A stretch of DNA of 64,000 nucleotides from Flavobacterium sp. HSC-32F16 (GCF_024171645.1 NZ_JALKAC010000003.1:62001-126000); one strand, 5' to 3'. Counted from the first letter of the stretch, positions 6,390 to 16,284 are shown. Translations and numbers: made by a program. Notes: generated by a model from the letters alone, not told the origin.

Positions 6390-8147
6390 TTAAAAATCGA
6401 ATTTATAATTTCCTCCAACTAAAACCTGGAATCCCTGAACCGGATAATTCAACCATCTTTCATAAGCTTGGTTTCCAATATTGTTTAGTTTTAAGAAGAA
6501 AGTTAAACGCTCGTTATACTTATATCCTAAATGTGCATTGGCATCAAAATAACTTTTTAAGGTTGTAATAACCGGATCAACACCCGAATTTAAATTTGAC
6601 TGCATATCTTTTCGCTCTCCAACATAGAAAACATTTAAACCAGCATACCACTGCTTCGTAATATTAACGTCTAAAGTTGAACTTAATTTCATTGAAGGCA
6701 AATTCCATGCTTCAGTCATATTATCTGTATTGTAGCTGTTAAAAGTTCCGTTGATTCCAAAAGTAACATTCTGAGAGAAATCAGCTTTTAATTCTCCATA
6801 AAAACGGAAAGTTCTAATATCTTCATAAACTACCCCAAATGAGTTTCCGAAAGCATAATTCTGATTCGAAAAATCTTCAGTATAATCATTGCTTTTAAAC
6901 AATGCTTTGTCTTTTTCATTTAAATAAGAAGCCGTTAAATTATAGTTGACATTATTAGCCAGTTTTCCTTTTAATCCGGCAAAAACATTATACTGTGTAC
7001 TGCTTGGTCTCATATTTAAAGTTGGAGACAAAAAAGGATTTTCGGTTACAAAATCAGCATAGGAATTTTGGTTTAAACCTCCGTTTACTCCTGTGTAGAA
7101 AATCATCAAATCGCCCACCAATTTATACGATGCGTTTACTTTTGGATAGATATAAAATTTGTTTCCGCTGTTTTCAGAATCTAAAGCATAAAATAAACCA
7201 GCACCTAATTCTAATGTCCAATCGTTTTCATTAACCACAAAACTTGGTTCGATCCCAAAGTTTGTCAAACTATACTTTAATGGTTCAAGATTATCCCAAG
7301 CATAATTATGATCAAAAGAACCACTTACATGATCTATTATAATATTGGTATTAATTGCCTGATCCATTACATCAACTTTAAAAGTTGGTTTTAGATAAAA
7401 ACGATTTTCAGAAGAAGAAAAACTATCTGAGAAATGTGTAAATCTGGTTGAAATTTTGCTAAAAATCCCTTCATTAAATTCAGCATTTCCGCCTAATGAA
7501 ATCGTGTTATAAGAATGATTTGGATTAATTCCTCTGATCAAATCTTCCTGTGTTCCCGGCGGTAAAGTCATCCCGAATTCAGATGGTAATCCATACCAAT
7601 TGTATACTTGATTTTGGTAACCCAAATCAACACCCCAGGACATATCACGGTTATTTTGTCCATAACCAATATTTAAACCTGTATCGTAAAATTCATCGTT
7701 TAAATTCACATCTTTAATTCCGCCTTGCGAAGAATGATGACGCAGCATTCCTGCCAAATAATCATTGTTTCCTAAATCCTGAGTTACGAATAATTCAGCA
7801 TTAAGAGTTCCATAATTTCCAACTCCAAGTGTTGCATAATTATTGAATAACCTTTCTTTTTTAGATTTATCCACACCTTGCGCATTTCCTTTTGAAGGTG
7901 TAAAAGTCGAAGCTACAGGGACAGACAAAATACTATATTTAATAGTTTCTTTCGGCTGATTTCCAGCATCATCGAGTGATGGTGTTTCCTTGACTTTAAA
8001 AGCGTCAGATATGGTTGGCGAATAAGGTTTTACCACGTTTACCGTTTCAGTTCCAATACTTTCATTCTTCTTAACTTGCGAAAACGAAAGCTGGACAGCA
8101 AATAACACTAGCAAAACGATAATTTTATTTCGGCACTTAATTTTCAT
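6390..8147 (-). CDS. Outer-membrane beta-barrel, TonB-receptor-like without plug
   Basis: This 585-residue protein has a signal peptide (cleavage after FSQ, about residue 24). A conserved-looking stretch follows (TVNVVKPYSPTISDAFKVKETP), then many alternating amphipathic strands with aromatic girdles, ending in a C-terminal Phe (YKFDF). The barrel resembles the C-terminal part of TonB-dependent receptors, but there is no carboxypeptidase-like domain, TonB box or plug domain. It is probably a structural or scaffold barrel. It lies downstream of a PhzF gene and a large TPR gene on the same strand, and the barrel and TPR genes may work together in the envelope. The substrate is unknown. Confidence 0.75.
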   Translation of the reverse strand: MKIKCRNKIIVLLVLFAVQLSFSQVKKNESIGTETVNVVKPYSPTISDAFKVKETPSLDDAGNQPKETIKYSILSVPVASTFTPSKGNAQGVDKSKKERLFNNYATLGVGNYGTLNAELFVTQDLGNNDYLAGMLRHHSSQGGIKDVNLNDEFYDTGLNIGYGQNNRDMSWGVDLGYQNQVYNWYGLPSEFGMTLPPGTQEDLIRGINPNHSYNTISLGGNAEFNEGIFSKISTRFTHFSDSFSSSENRFYLKPTFKVDVMDQAINTNIIIDHVSGSFDHNYAWDNLEPLKYSLTNFGIEPSFVVNENDWTLELGAGLFYALDSENSGNKFYIYPKVNASYKLVGDLMIFYTGVNGGLNQNSYADFVTENPFLSPTLNMRPSSTQYNVFAGLKGKLANNVNYNLTASYLNEKDKALFKSNDYTEDFSNQNYAFGNSFGVVYEDIRTFRFYGELKADFSQNVTFGINGTFNSYNTDNMTEAWNLPSMKLSSTLDVNITKQWYAGLNVFYVGERKDMQSNLNSGVDPVITTLKSYFDANAHLGYKYNERLTFFLKLNNIGNQAYERWLNYPVQGFQVLVGGNYKFDF

Positions 8148-8162
8148 ATTTATTTCTTTTAA

Positions 8163-8292
8163 GAGAATAGAGAAAAGAGTATAGAAAATAGACTTACACT
8201 ATTTCTTAATTCTTAAGCTCAATCTCTTTGTTCAGTTTCTATATTCTAAAATCTATATTTTTGTTCTTTATTCTATTTTCTCTTCTCTAAAA
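8163..8292. repeat. AT-rich imperfect inverted repeat between genes
   Basis: The spacer holds AGAGAATAGAG-type units on the left and TATTTTCTCTTCTCT-type units on the right, which are imperfect inverted copies. A related element fills the next spacer (9178-9241). It is probably a dispersed intergenic repeat and may act as a weak terminator for the PhzF gene. Confidence 0.4.
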
Positions 8293-8293
8293 A

Positions 8294-9157
8294 TCAAGCT
8301 TCCCACTCTCCTTTGGCAACAAACTGAGCTTTCCCTCCAATTTTAATATCAAACTGGTTATCAGTTAATTTTCCTTTGAAATAAATTTGAGACGGACGTT
8401 TTATATAATCTCCCTGATAATTAATTAACTCAAATTCAGGTTTGTGATATTTTAATAAAAAAGCTTCAAGGCACGTACTCGCACTTCCAGTCGCAGCATC
8501 TTCTACCAATTGGTTGTGTTCAATACATAACATTCGACTGAATAATTTTGCCCCTTCCAAATAATAAAAGTATAATCCTCTGTGATCTGTTTTGCAATTA
8601 TTTTTCATCCAATGATCAGCCTTATCTTTATCTAAAACCAAATTCTCTAATGCTCTTTTACTGCTTAATCCAACCATTACAAAAGCACTTCCTGTGGTAA
8701 CTTCCTGAATTGGGAATTGATTTTCAAAATCTTCTTTTTTCAGATTACTGAATACTGTAAAATCTTCTTTTGAAAATATATCCCAAAATTTTGGCTGCGC
8801 TGCTTTTAACCAAATCAACTCTTCAGACTGATGAATCTGGATTGGTCCAATTGGAACCTCCAATTTAATTTCGTCAGGCGAATTGTCAAAAATCTTATTA
8901 ATCAAAACCCATGACGTCCCAATTATTGGGTGACCCGCAAACTGCATTTCGTGAGCTGGTGTAAATATCCTTATTTCTGCTTTATTGTTTTCTCTATCTA
9001 ATTTGGTTACAAATGTGCTTTCTGCAAAATTAATCTCGCGCGCAATCTGCTGCATTTCTTCCGAACTTAAATTTTGTGCCTCTAAAAAAACCGCCAATTG
9101 ATTTCCGGCATATTTTTTATCAGCAAAAACATCAACTATATAAAAAGGTAAACTCAT
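8294..9157 (-). CDS. PhzF family isomerase/epimerase
   Basis: This 287-residue protein has the two-lobed PhzF fold markers. The N-terminal VDVFADKKYAGNQLAVF motif is followed by NFAESTFV with the catalytic Glu (about residue 45), IFTPAHEMQFAGHPIIG, and in the second lobe VEDAATGSASTCLEAFLL. PhzF-type enzymes are cytoplasmic isomerases related to diaminopimelate epimerase and proline racemase. The substrate of most members, including this one, is unknown, and there are no phenazine genes nearby. It sits between the TPR gene and the outer-membrane barrel gene on the same strand. Confidence 0.92.
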   Translation of the reverse strand: MSLPFYIVDVFADKKYAGNQLAVFLEAQNLSSEEMQQIAREINFAESTFVTKLDRENNKAEIRIFTPAHEMQFAGHPIIGTSWVLINKIFDNSPDEIKLEVPIGPIQIHQSEELIWLKAAQPKFWDIFSKEDFTVFSNLKKEDFENQFPIQEVTTGSAFVMVGLSSKRALENLVLDKDKADHWMKNNCKTDHRGLYFYYLEGAKLFSRMLCIEHNQLVEDAATGSASTCLEAFLLKYHKPEFELINYQGDYIKRPSQIYFKGKLTDNQFDIKIGGKAQFVAKGEWEA

Positions 9158-9177
9158 TGTTCTTATTTTTTTCTTCT

Positions 9178-9241
9178 TAGAGAATCAAGAGGAAAGAGAC
9201 AAGACATTTATAAAATCTTGCTTCTTGCATCTTCTCTCTAA
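9178..9241. repeat. Inverted repeat between TPR and PhzF genes
   Basis: TTAGAGAATCAAGAG-type sequence on the left faces TCTTGCATCTTCTCTCTA on the right. The inner arms CAAGA and TCTTG pair across a short AT loop. It is similar in style to 8163-8292. Confidence 0.4.
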
Positions 9242-9248
9242 AATTATC

Positions 9249-12200
9249 TTATTTATTAATCGACGAATTGGTTTTAGACTCTTCCGCCTTAATCGCGCCT
9301 AACTCTCTTTTAGCTTCTTCAACAACATCCGGATAATCAGTAAAATTGTTAATTACGTTATCTAAAATATAAGTCGCCTGATAGCTGTCTTTTAAACCGT
9401 AGAAGTTTTTCGCCATTAAAACCAAACTTTTTGCGCCATAATATTTGTAAGCAGAATAGCTTTTTGCCAGTTTTTGAACTGCAGCATTTGAAGCTTCAAA
9501 TTTTCCTTCTTTCGTTTTAAAATAAGCATCATAATATAACGCTTCGGCAGCTAATTCTCCTTTTGAAGTCGAAGACAATTTTGCATACGCTGTTTTTGCT
9601 TTATCTTCATTTCCTGTTTGGATTGCGGCACGAGCTACAATAATTTGAGCATCGGCTTTTACATTGGCATCGGCTTTTGGATTAGCTAAAACTTTATCTG
9701 CCGCGATAACCGAATTATCATAATCCTTTTTATCATAATAACATTTCATCAGGTTGGCCTGAGCGAAGTTTTTATTCTGAGGATAATCGGCTTCACTTTC
9801 TAAACGAACTAAAACCGGAATTGATTTATCACAATCTTTCGCTTTCAAGTAAATCTGAGCCAGTCTGTTTAACGCCTGTTCTGTAAATTCACTTCTTGGC
9901 TGTTCAATTATGTATTGATAATTCGAAATTGATTTCGTTTCAGAACCTTCTGCATAATACAATTGCGCCAGATAGAAATTAGCTTCTAAAGCATGTAATC
10001 CTGAAGGGAATTTACTTGTGTAACCTGCAAATCCTGTAATCGCTGCTTTGCTGTTACTTTGGCTGTATTGTTTGAAAGCTGCATCGTAAGTATCGTTATC
10101 TAATTCTGCATCTGTAACCGAAACGAAATCTAAGGTTTTAACCCACGTTGCATATTCATCTACTCTTCCTGAATCAACATAAATTAATCTTGCTGTCGAA
10201 ACGGCTTCAAGCGCTTCTGGAGTTTTTGGGAACTCCGCCGCAACTTTTTTGAATTTCGTCAACGCTTGTTCATCACGATCTGAATTGTAATAAATCAAAC
10301 CTTGTTTTAAGATTGATTTTGAAGTAAACGAACCGTTTTTGTATTCTGAAATTAACTGATCGTAGGTTTTAATGGCCAAATCATTCTTTTTATCAGCCAC
10401 ATACGTATTTCCTAATTCAAATAAAACATCATCGCGATATTCTGATTTTTTATACATTTTTAAGAAATTGTTCAGCTCATTGATTTTCTGGTCATTTTTT
10501 GACATAAAACCATACGAAAGTGCTTTTTGAAACTGAGCGTAATCAGCATCAACACTTTTTGCATCCATTGCTTTTCCGTAAGCTTCCATCGCCTGAGAAT
10601 ATTTCGAATTCACAAAACGTGAATCTCCTAAACGTAAATACGAATCATTCAAACGCACTTTATCTTCTTTATTATTGTCGATCTGAGCTTGAAATGAATT
10701 GGCTGCCTGATCGTATTCTTTCAGTTTAAAATACGTGTAACCAATATTATAATTAATGTTTTTGTATTCGTCTGTAGATTTGGCAGCCGGGAGTCCCGCA
10801 AATTGTTTGTACGTCAACAATGCATTCTGCATATCGTCATTAAGATATTCCGTTTCGGCTTTCCAAAAAGTGGCACGCGCTGTAAACTCAGGCGTTTTTT
10901 GTTCGCTTACAGCACTTTTAAACATTTTTCCAGCTTCAGCATAATTCGATTCATTGTACAATTCAACTCCTCTGTAAAACAATACTTTTTGATAGGCTGC
11001 TTTATTTTCTGCCGTTCTGTTTTTTTCTAATAGAGTCAAAGCTTCTTTATAGTTTTTAGTCGAAATGTAAGAGTCAACCAAAAGCTTTTCTACTTCTGCC
11101 CTGTTAGAATTGTTTGGATATTTTTTTAAGAAATCAAGTAAAATTCCCGGAACCGTTTGGTACGCGTTTCCAATATCATAACTCACTTTGGCATAATTCA
11201 ATGCTGCATCTTCCTGAATTTGTGCATTAAAATCCATTTCCGAAGCATTTTTAAATGCATTCAAAGCTTCTTGTTTTTTACCTGTATTTAAATAACTTAA
11301 ACCTAAATGATAATAGGCATTTTGCGCTACAAAATCTTTTCCTTCAATGATTTTATTGAATTGAGAAATTGCTTTTTCGTAATTTTTCTGCTCATAATAC
11401 GCATAACCTAATTGGTAGAAATCAGTATTATTCCATTTCCCTTTTTTTCCTGCGTACTGCTCTAAATAGGGAATTGCTTTATCGTATTGTTTTAAATTGA
11501 AATAACTTTCACCAATAATTTTATTCAATTCCGATTTTTCCATTTCATTTGACTTTGCCATTGCTTTTTGGCCCAAATCGATTGCTTTTTGGAAATTTCC
11601 TAATTTAAAATTCATATCGGCCTGATAGTACGAAAGCTTCTCTTTGTATTTTTCTTCGCCCGAAACCTCATCAAAATATTTGGTTGCTTCTTTGTAATCG
11701 TCGCCTTCATATGCCATGAACCCTAAATAATATTTGGCTTGAGAACCATATTCAGGAGAGTTTACGACTTTGTTAAAATACGCTGTTGCTTCTTTTTTCT
11801 TTTTAGCAGTAAAATAGCTGTATCCTTTCTGGAAATTAAATTTATCCGATTCTTTTTTGCTCATGTAACTTTCATCAACACGATCAAACCATTGCAAAGC
11901 TTTTGGGTAATTTCCTTGTTCAAAGAAATATTGCGCCACTTCAATATAAGCCTGATTTTGTTTGGTGCTTGTTGGATAATCTTCTACAAATTTTTCCATC
12001 AAAGCATCGGCATTAGCCTGATTTGTTCTAATTGCACAGTTGGCAATATAATAAGCACAATCTGATTTTACTTCTTCTGTTTGCGCCGTATTATTTTTTA
12101 CATACTCAAAAATATGTTGTGCCGAAGCGTATTGTTTGTCGTTATATAAAGCCAGTGCCTTGTCAAAATCCTTTAAATCGTAAGTATAAATAGCTGATTT

Positions 12201-12266
12201 TTGTGCCGAAACTATGGTCGATGTAAGGATAATTTGGAATAAAAAGAACCAGGAAAGTCTATGCAT
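9249..12266 (-). CDS. Large secreted tetratricopeptide-repeat protein
   Basis: This 1005-residue protein starts with a signal peptide (cleavage near VSA-Q, about residue 21). It is then a long series of TPR-like helix pairs over nearly its full length, visible as recurring A-x-x-Y-F/Y-x-x-G/K patterns such as YYLGFMAYEGDDYKEATKYF and YQLGYAYYEQKNYEKAISQF. TPR solenoids bind proteins or peptides. Its position before a plug-less barrel gene suggests an envelope assembly or cell-surface complex, probably periplasmic, but no function can be read from the sequence. The start at 12266 is supported by the signal peptide. Confidence 0.85.
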   Translation of the reverse strand: MHRLSWFFLFQIILTSTIVSAQKSAIYTYDLKDFDKALALYNDKQYASAQHIFEYVKNNTAQTEEVKSDCAYYIANCAIRTNQANADALMEKFVEDYPTSTKQNQAYIEVAQYFFEQGNYPKALQWFDRVDESYMSKKESDKFNFQKGYSYFTAKKKKEATAYFNKVVNSPEYGSQAKYYLGFMAYEGDDYKEATKYFDEVSGEEKYKEKLSYYQADMNFKLGNFQKAIDLGQKAMAKSNEMEKSELNKIIGESYFNLKQYDKAIPYLEQYAGKKGKWNNTDFYQLGYAYYEQKNYEKAISQFNKIIEGKDFVAQNAYYHLGLSYLNTGKKQEALNAFKNASEMDFNAQIQEDAALNYAKVSYDIGNAYQTVPGILLDFLKKYPNNSNRAEVEKLLVDSYISTKNYKEALTLLEKNRTAENKAAYQKVLFYRGVELYNESNYAEAGKMFKSAVSEQKTPEFTARATFWKAETEYLNDDMQNALLTYKQFAGLPAAKSTDEYKNINYNIGYTYFKLKEYDQAANSFQAQIDNNKEDKVRLNDSYLRLGDSRFVNSKYSQAMEAYGKAMDAKSVDADYAQFQKALSYGFMSKNDQKINELNNFLKMYKKSEYRDDVLFELGNTYVADKKNDLAIKTYDQLISEYKNGSFTSKSILKQGLIYYNSDRDEQALTKFKKVAAEFPKTPEALEAVSTARLIYVDSGRVDEYATWVKTLDFVSVTDAELDNDTYDAAFKQYSQSNSKAAITGFAGYTSKFPSGLHALEANFYLAQLYYAEGSETKSISNYQYIIEQPRSEFTEQALNRLAQIYLKAKDCDKSIPVLVRLESEADYPQNKNFAQANLMKCYYDKKDYDNSVIAADKVLANPKADANVKADAQIIVARAAIQTGNEDKAKTAYAKLSSTSKGELAAEALYYDAYFKTKEGKFEASNAAVQKLAKSYSAYKYYGAKSLVLMAKNFYGLKDSYQATYILDNVINNFTDYPDVVEEAKRELGAIKAEESKTNSSINK

Positions 12267-12377
12267 TTTAGTTATATTTAGTATTCAAATTTATCATTTT
12301 ATACCGTTTATAACGAAACGTTTCTTGAATTTATTATGAATCTTTTTTTTAACAACAAACATTTAGTTACTTCAAAC

Positions 12378-12461
12378 AAACCATATAAGTGATATAAGTA
12401 ATTATAAGCTAGGTGATTTTAGCAGATTAACTAAATTAAACTTAAATAACTTATACGGTTT
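12378..12461. repeat. AACCRTATAAGT inverted repeat element
   Basis: AAACCATATAAGT (12378-12390) and ACTTATACGGTTT (12449-12461) form 13-bp arms with one mismatch around 58 nt. The arm sequence also occurs twice as a direct repeat at 49005 and 49090. The element fills much of the nearly 300-base gap between the TPR gene and ftsE. I see no gene in this gap. Confidence 0.55.
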
Positions 12462-12564
12462 AAATTTTCATTCCTTTTTCTACAAATTTTCTTAAGAAAT
12501 GATTGAAAATTATTTTGAATCCAATCGTTAACTTATTACTTTTACCATTCAAATCAATTTTATT

Positions 12565-13248
12565 ATGTCAGAAACCGTACTATCTCTTAAAGAAGTCACT
12601 ATATATCAAGAAGGAAGAAAAATTTTATCTCATATTAATTTAGATGTTCAGCATGGTGAATTTATATACATCATTGGAAAAACAGGTTCCGGAAAAAGCA
12701 GCTTCTTAAAAACTTTGTACGCTGATTTGCCTTTAACTGAAGGTGAAGCTCATATTGTTGACTTTGATTTGGCAACTTTAAAAGAAAAAGATATTCCGTA
12801 CCTGAGACGTAAAATTGGTATCGTTTTCCAGGATTTTAAACTGCTTCCAGACCGTTCTATCAAAGACAATATGCTTTTTGTTCTTAAAGCAACCGGCTGG
12901 GTCGAAAAAGAAGCAATGGAATACAAAATCGATGAAGTTCTCGATAAAGTTGGAATGAAAGATTTCTTAAACAAAATGCCTCACCAGCTTTCTGGAGGTG
13001 AACAACAGCGTGTTGCCATTGCAAGAGCTTTGCTTAACGATCCAGAATTTATCCTTGCCGATGAACCTACAGGAAATCTTGACCCGCAAACCAGTTCTGA
13101 GGTTTTAGAAGTTTTAAAAAACATCAATGCTAACGGTAAAACGGTTATCATGGCTACTCACGATTATGCTTTATTGATGAAATTTCCATCGAAAACATTG
13201 AAATGTGAAGAGGAAAGAATTTTTGAAGTAGTGCAAAGAAGCGTGTAA
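12565..13248 (+). CDS. ftsE: Cell-division ABC transporter ATP-binding protein FtsE
   Basis: This 227-residue ATPase has Walker A GKTGSGKS (38-45), the Q-loop [14 protein letters not shown], the LSGGEQQR signature, Walker [13 protein letters not shown] and the H-loop ATHD. The FKLLPDRS stretch after the Q-loop is typical of FtsE. With FtsX it signals to peptidoglycan hydrolases at the division site. No ftsX gene lies next to it. Instead the stop codon overlaps the ATG of a GT2 gene by one base, so ftsE heads a transcript with two glycosyltransferases. Confidence 0.92.
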   Translation: MSETVLSLKEVTIYQEGRKILSHINLDVQHGEFIYIIGKTGSGKSSFLKTLYADLPLTEGEAHIVDFDLATLKEKDIPYLRRKIGIVFQDFKLLPDRSIKDNMLFVLKATGWVEKEAMEYKIDEVLDKVGMKDFLNKMPHQLSGGEQQRVAIARALLNDPEFILADEPTGNLDPQTSSEVLEVLKNINANGKTVIMATHDYALLMKFPSKTLKCEEERIFEVVQRSV

Positions 13249-14129
13249 TGCTTTCCATTTTAATTCCGGTTTTTAATTATAATGCATTTTCATTAATAGA
13301 AAAACTGCACAATCAAGCCTTGGAATTAAATATCGCTTTTGAAATTATTTGTTTGGATGATGCTTCAAATCTTTTTATAAATGAAAACCACCCAATTAAC
13401 CAGCTCGAAAACTGTTCTTTTACTGTTTTAGATAAAAATATTGGACGCAGTTGTATTCGGAATTTATTGGCAGAAAAAGCACTTTATGAGAATTTATTAT
13501 TTCTTGATGCTGATACATTACCTGTTCACGAAAATTTCCTTTCAAAATATATTTCTCTCATAGATAAAAGCGAAAAAATAGTATACGGAGGTATTTTATA
13601 CGAAAGAATAAAACCATCAAAAAATCAGCTTTTAAGATGGATTTATGGCACAAAAAGAGAAGCGTTGAATGTTTCTGAGCGAGAAAAAAATCCCTATCTT
13701 TCTTTTTTGACTTTGAATTTTCTGATCAAAAAAAGTGTTTTTTCAAAAGTCACTTTCAATGAAAATATTCCAAATCTCAGACACGAGGACACTTTGTTTT
13801 CGTATGAATTAAAACAGAAAGAAATTGAAATAATTCACATCGAAAATCCTGTTTTTCATTTGGGAATTGAAGACAGTAAAACTTTTTTAAGAAAATCTGA
13901 AGAAGCTGTATTGGGTTTAAAAAATCTAGTCGATTCCAATTTAATTTCTCAGGATTATGTAAAATTGTCTCATTATTTTCAAATCATAAAAAAAAATCAT
14001 CTTACAACTCTAACTGCTTTTGGCTACAAAGTTTTCAAACCTTTATTTGCAAAGCAGTTATTAAGTAAAAATCCATCGCTTTTTGTTTTTGACATTTACC
14101 GATTGGGTTATTATTGTACTTTAAAATAA
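13248..14129 (+). CDS. Glycosyltransferase family 2 protein
   Basis: This 293-residue protein has a GT-A fold start (LSILIPVFNYN), an acidic pair near residue 41 (CLDDAS), a GRSCIRN motif, and a DxD site in LFLDADTLP (about residue 90). It is cytoplasmic or membrane-peripheral and transfers a sugar from a nucleotide sugar to a growing glycan. The acceptor is unknown. The start overlaps the ftsE stop by one base, and the next GT2 gene begins 7 nt after its stop, so the three genes are probably co-transcribed. Confidence 0.9.
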   Translation: MLSILIPVFNYNAFSLIEKLHNQALELNIAFEIICLDDASNLFINENHPINQLENCSFTVLDKNIGRSCIRNLLAEKALYENLLFLDADTLPVHENFLSKYISLIDKSEKIVYGGILYERIKPSKNQLLRWIYGTKREALNVSEREKNPYLSFLTLNFLIKKSVFSKVTFNENIPNLRHEDTLFSYELKQKEIEIIHIENPVFHLGIEDSKTFLRKSEEAVLGLKNLVDSNLISQDYVKLSHYFQIIKKNHLTTLTAFGYKVFKPLFAKQLLSKNPSLFVFDIYRLGYYCTLK

Positions 14130-14136
14130 AAATAGA

Positions 14137-15063
14137 ATGGTATACTTTTCTATAATAATTCCGCTGTACAACAAAGAAAATTTTATCGAAAACACGATAC
14201 AAAGTGTCTTGAACCAAACTTTTCAGGATTTTGAAATTATTATAGTAAATGATGGATCTACAGATAAAAGTGAAGAAAAGATTCTACAATTTAAAGACGA
14301 TAGAATTCAATATTTCAGCAAAAAAAATGAAGGTGTATCTCAAACCAGAAATTTTGGTTTAACCAAGGCAAATGCTGCTTTCGTAGTCTTTCTGGATGCC
14401 GATGATTATTGGTATCCTGATTTTTTAGAAACTATGCACCATTATAGTACACTTTTTCCAAAACAAAAAGTATTTGCCGCTGCTATAGAAATCGAAACAT
14501 CAAAAAAAACATTTCGTGCGGCATATTCGATACGCAAAACAGGCGATTTTGAATTTGTAAATTATTTTAGGGCAAGCAGTAAAGAATCTGTAATCCTGAC
14601 TTCGGGAACTGTTTTTAAGAAAAGTATTTTCAAAAAAACCGGTGTTTTTGATCCTAATATACAAAGCGGACAAGACACGGATTTATGGATTAGAATTGGA
14701 ATTATTTATCCTGTTTTATTTATCTGGAAAATATTGGTACGCTACACTCATGATGAAAATAGTCTTTCTAAAAACGCCTCTTTAATGAATTCTAAAATGA
14801 ATTTTTCTAAGTTTCTGGAACTTGAAAAAACCAATCCTGACCTTAAATATTTTCTCGATTTAAATCGGTTTTCGCTGGCTGTTAAGAGCAAACTTACCAA
14901 TAATAAAATGCAGTTCGACTATTATTATAACGGAATTAATCTGAAAAATTTAAGCTTAAAAAAAAGAATATTGCTTACTCTTCCTTCAAATCTATTGCAA
15001 ATTTTGATTGGTTTAAAACTTAAAATGACTGAACTGGGATTAGGTTCATCTATTTTTAAATAG
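14137..15063 (+). CDS. Glycosyltransferase family 2 protein
   Basis: This 308-residue GT-A enzyme has the classical start FSIIIPLYNKENFIENTIQS, VNDGSTDKS (about 39-47), and GVSQTRNFGL before the DxD motif FLDADDYW. Downstream, GQDTDLWIRIG carries the usual catalytic acidic residues. The C terminus is basic and hydrophobic, so it is probably membrane-associated. It is the last gene of the ftsE-GT2-GT2 run. Its final 18 bases overlap the 3' end of the convergent ketoisomerase gene. Confidence 0.92.
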   Translation: MVYFSIIIPLYNKENFIENTIQSVLNQTFQDFEIIIVNDGSTDKSEEKILQFKDDRIQYFSKKNEGVSQTRNFGLTKANAAFVVFLDADDYWYPDFLETMHHYSTLFPKQKVFAAAIEIETSKKTFRAAYSIRKTGDFEFVNYFRASSKESVILTSGTVFKKSIFKKTGVFDPNIQSGQDTDLWIRIGIIYPVLFIWKILVRYTHDENSLSKNASLMNSKMNFSKFLELEKTNPDLKYFLDLNRFSLAVKSKLTNNKMQFDYYYNGINLKNLSLKKRILLTLPSNLLQILIGLKLKMTELGLGSSIFK

Positions 15064-15453
15064 TTTAAATTCTTTGTATTCACGGATATAATCGTTTTCT
15101 TCAAATTCATCTGAAGCCAAAACCAAACAAACTGCGCCTGATGAAAAATTCTTTAATTCCCTCCAAATTCCGTTTACTATCAGCAAACCAACATTCGGTT
15201 TGTTAAGCGTTTCTTTTTTAATTGTTTTTCCATCTTTTAAAACAACATCAAAACTGCCGCTTAAAGCAATTAAAAGTTCATGTTGTTCCTTATGAGCGTG
15301 TCCACCGCGTTTACTTCCGCTTGGAATGTCGAACAAATAATATACTCTTTTTGAAACAAACGGAATTGTATCTCCTTCAATAACAGCAAGATTCCCTCGT
15401 CGATCCTGAATTTTTGGAATTTCAATTAATTGAATATCGGCATTTGTGGTCAT
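15046..15453 (-). CDS. FdtA/QdtA-type sugar 3,4-ketoisomerase (cupin, WxcM-like)
   Basis: The 135-residue single-domain cupin matches the dTDP-4-keto-6-deoxyglucose 3,4-ketoisomerase family: an N-terminal DRRGNLAVIEG, then GSKRGGHAHKEQHE with the two catalytic histidines (about 51 and 53), and LKNFSSGAVCLVLASDEFEENDYIREYKEF at the end. The product, a 3-keto sugar, is the substrate for an FdtB-type aminotransferase, and one lies at 20162-21262. It overlaps the upstream GT2 gene by 4 nt (ATGA). Confidence 0.88.
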   Translation of the reverse strand: MTTNADIQLIEIPKIQDRRGNLAVIEGDTIPFVSKRVYYLFDIPSGSKRGGHAHKEQHELLIALSGSFDVVLKDGKTIKKETLNKPNVGLLIVNGIWRELKNFSSGAVCLVLASDEFEENDYIREYKEFKLFKNR

Positions 15454-16283
15454 AATTTGCTTTTAGTTAATTCTTTAAATTTTGAAATTCCGTTTATTCC
15501 TGCTTTACTTTTTTTTGGTATCTCAGAGATTTTGATGCTTTTTCTTCTAACTAGAAAAAAGACATATTTGATGAGCCAAACATAAGCAAAATTGTGGTAC
15601 AGCTTATAGAATAAAGCCGATCTCGCGTAAATTATTGAATCTGAACCTTCATTTTTTCCCGATGAAAATTGCGGATGGGAAACGATAATTTGAGGATCAA
15701 AACTAACTTTTAAGTTTTGGCTTAAAGCCGATTTTAAAAACAAAAACTCTTCGGCGGTTTCAAAAAAAGAACCAAGTCCGAAGTTTTCATCAAAAGATAT
15801 ATTGCTTTTCTTTATATCATTTAATTTAAAAGCAATTTCGATTGAACTAACATTCCAGATGCTTTTTTGGTTGTGACTAAAAGTTTGAATTGTCTTTTTT
15901 TGCGGTTCCAGATCTCCAATTCTTGAATGATTAAAGGTAATAATACTTGATTCTAAATCTTTTTCAAAAGAAGAAAGAATCTTCATTCTTAAATTTTCTT
16001 CAAAAATGACATCGTCATCTGTAAAAAGACAAATACTTTTTGATGCATTTTGAATTGCTTTATTTCTGCTTTTCGACAAACCTTTTTCATTGGTATTTAA
16101 AACTCTAACCGAATCATAATCAGAATTTAAATTGGTATTTTCGGTTTGATTTACAATCAACAAATTGAAAGTTGAAAAATGCTCAAACGGAAACATGGGC
16201 TGTAAAAAATCTAAATTGCTCCTATTTTTGGTCGCAATTAGAATTTCAAAATCATTTTCAGAAAAAACATTTGACATTTTCAT
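15450..16283 (-). CDS. Glycosyltransferase family 2-like protein
   Basis: The 277-residue protein shows a GT-A core: FEILIATKNRSNL at the start, the KGLSKSRNKAI block, and FTDDDVIFEENL as the metal-binding DxD site. It ends with a hydrophobic helix (YVWLIKYVFFLVRR) and a basic tail, so it is probably anchored at the inner membrane. It forms a two-gene unit with the ketoisomerase. ATG 16283 and ATG 16277 are both possible starts. A perfect 18-bp palindrome stands just upstream in the divergent spacer. Confidence 0.85.
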   Translation of the reverse strand: MKMSNVFSENDFEILIATKNRSNLDFLQPMFPFEHFSTFNLLIVNQTENTNLNSDYDSVRVLNTNEKGLSKSRNKAIQNASKSICLFTDDDVIFEENLRMKILSSFEKDLESSIITFNHSRIGDLEPQKKTIQTFSHNQKSIWNVSSIEIAFKLNDIKKSNISFDENFGLGSFFETAEEFLFLKSALSQNLKVSFDPQIIVSHPQFSSGKNEGSDSIIYARSALFYKLYHNFAYVWLIKYVFFLVRRKSIKISEIPKKSKAGINGISKFKELTKSKL

Positions 16284-16284
16284 A

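Noticed and set aside
10520..12065. Plus-strand open frames inside the TPR gene
   Set aside because: They are short, basic, and antisense to a clear TPR coding frame.
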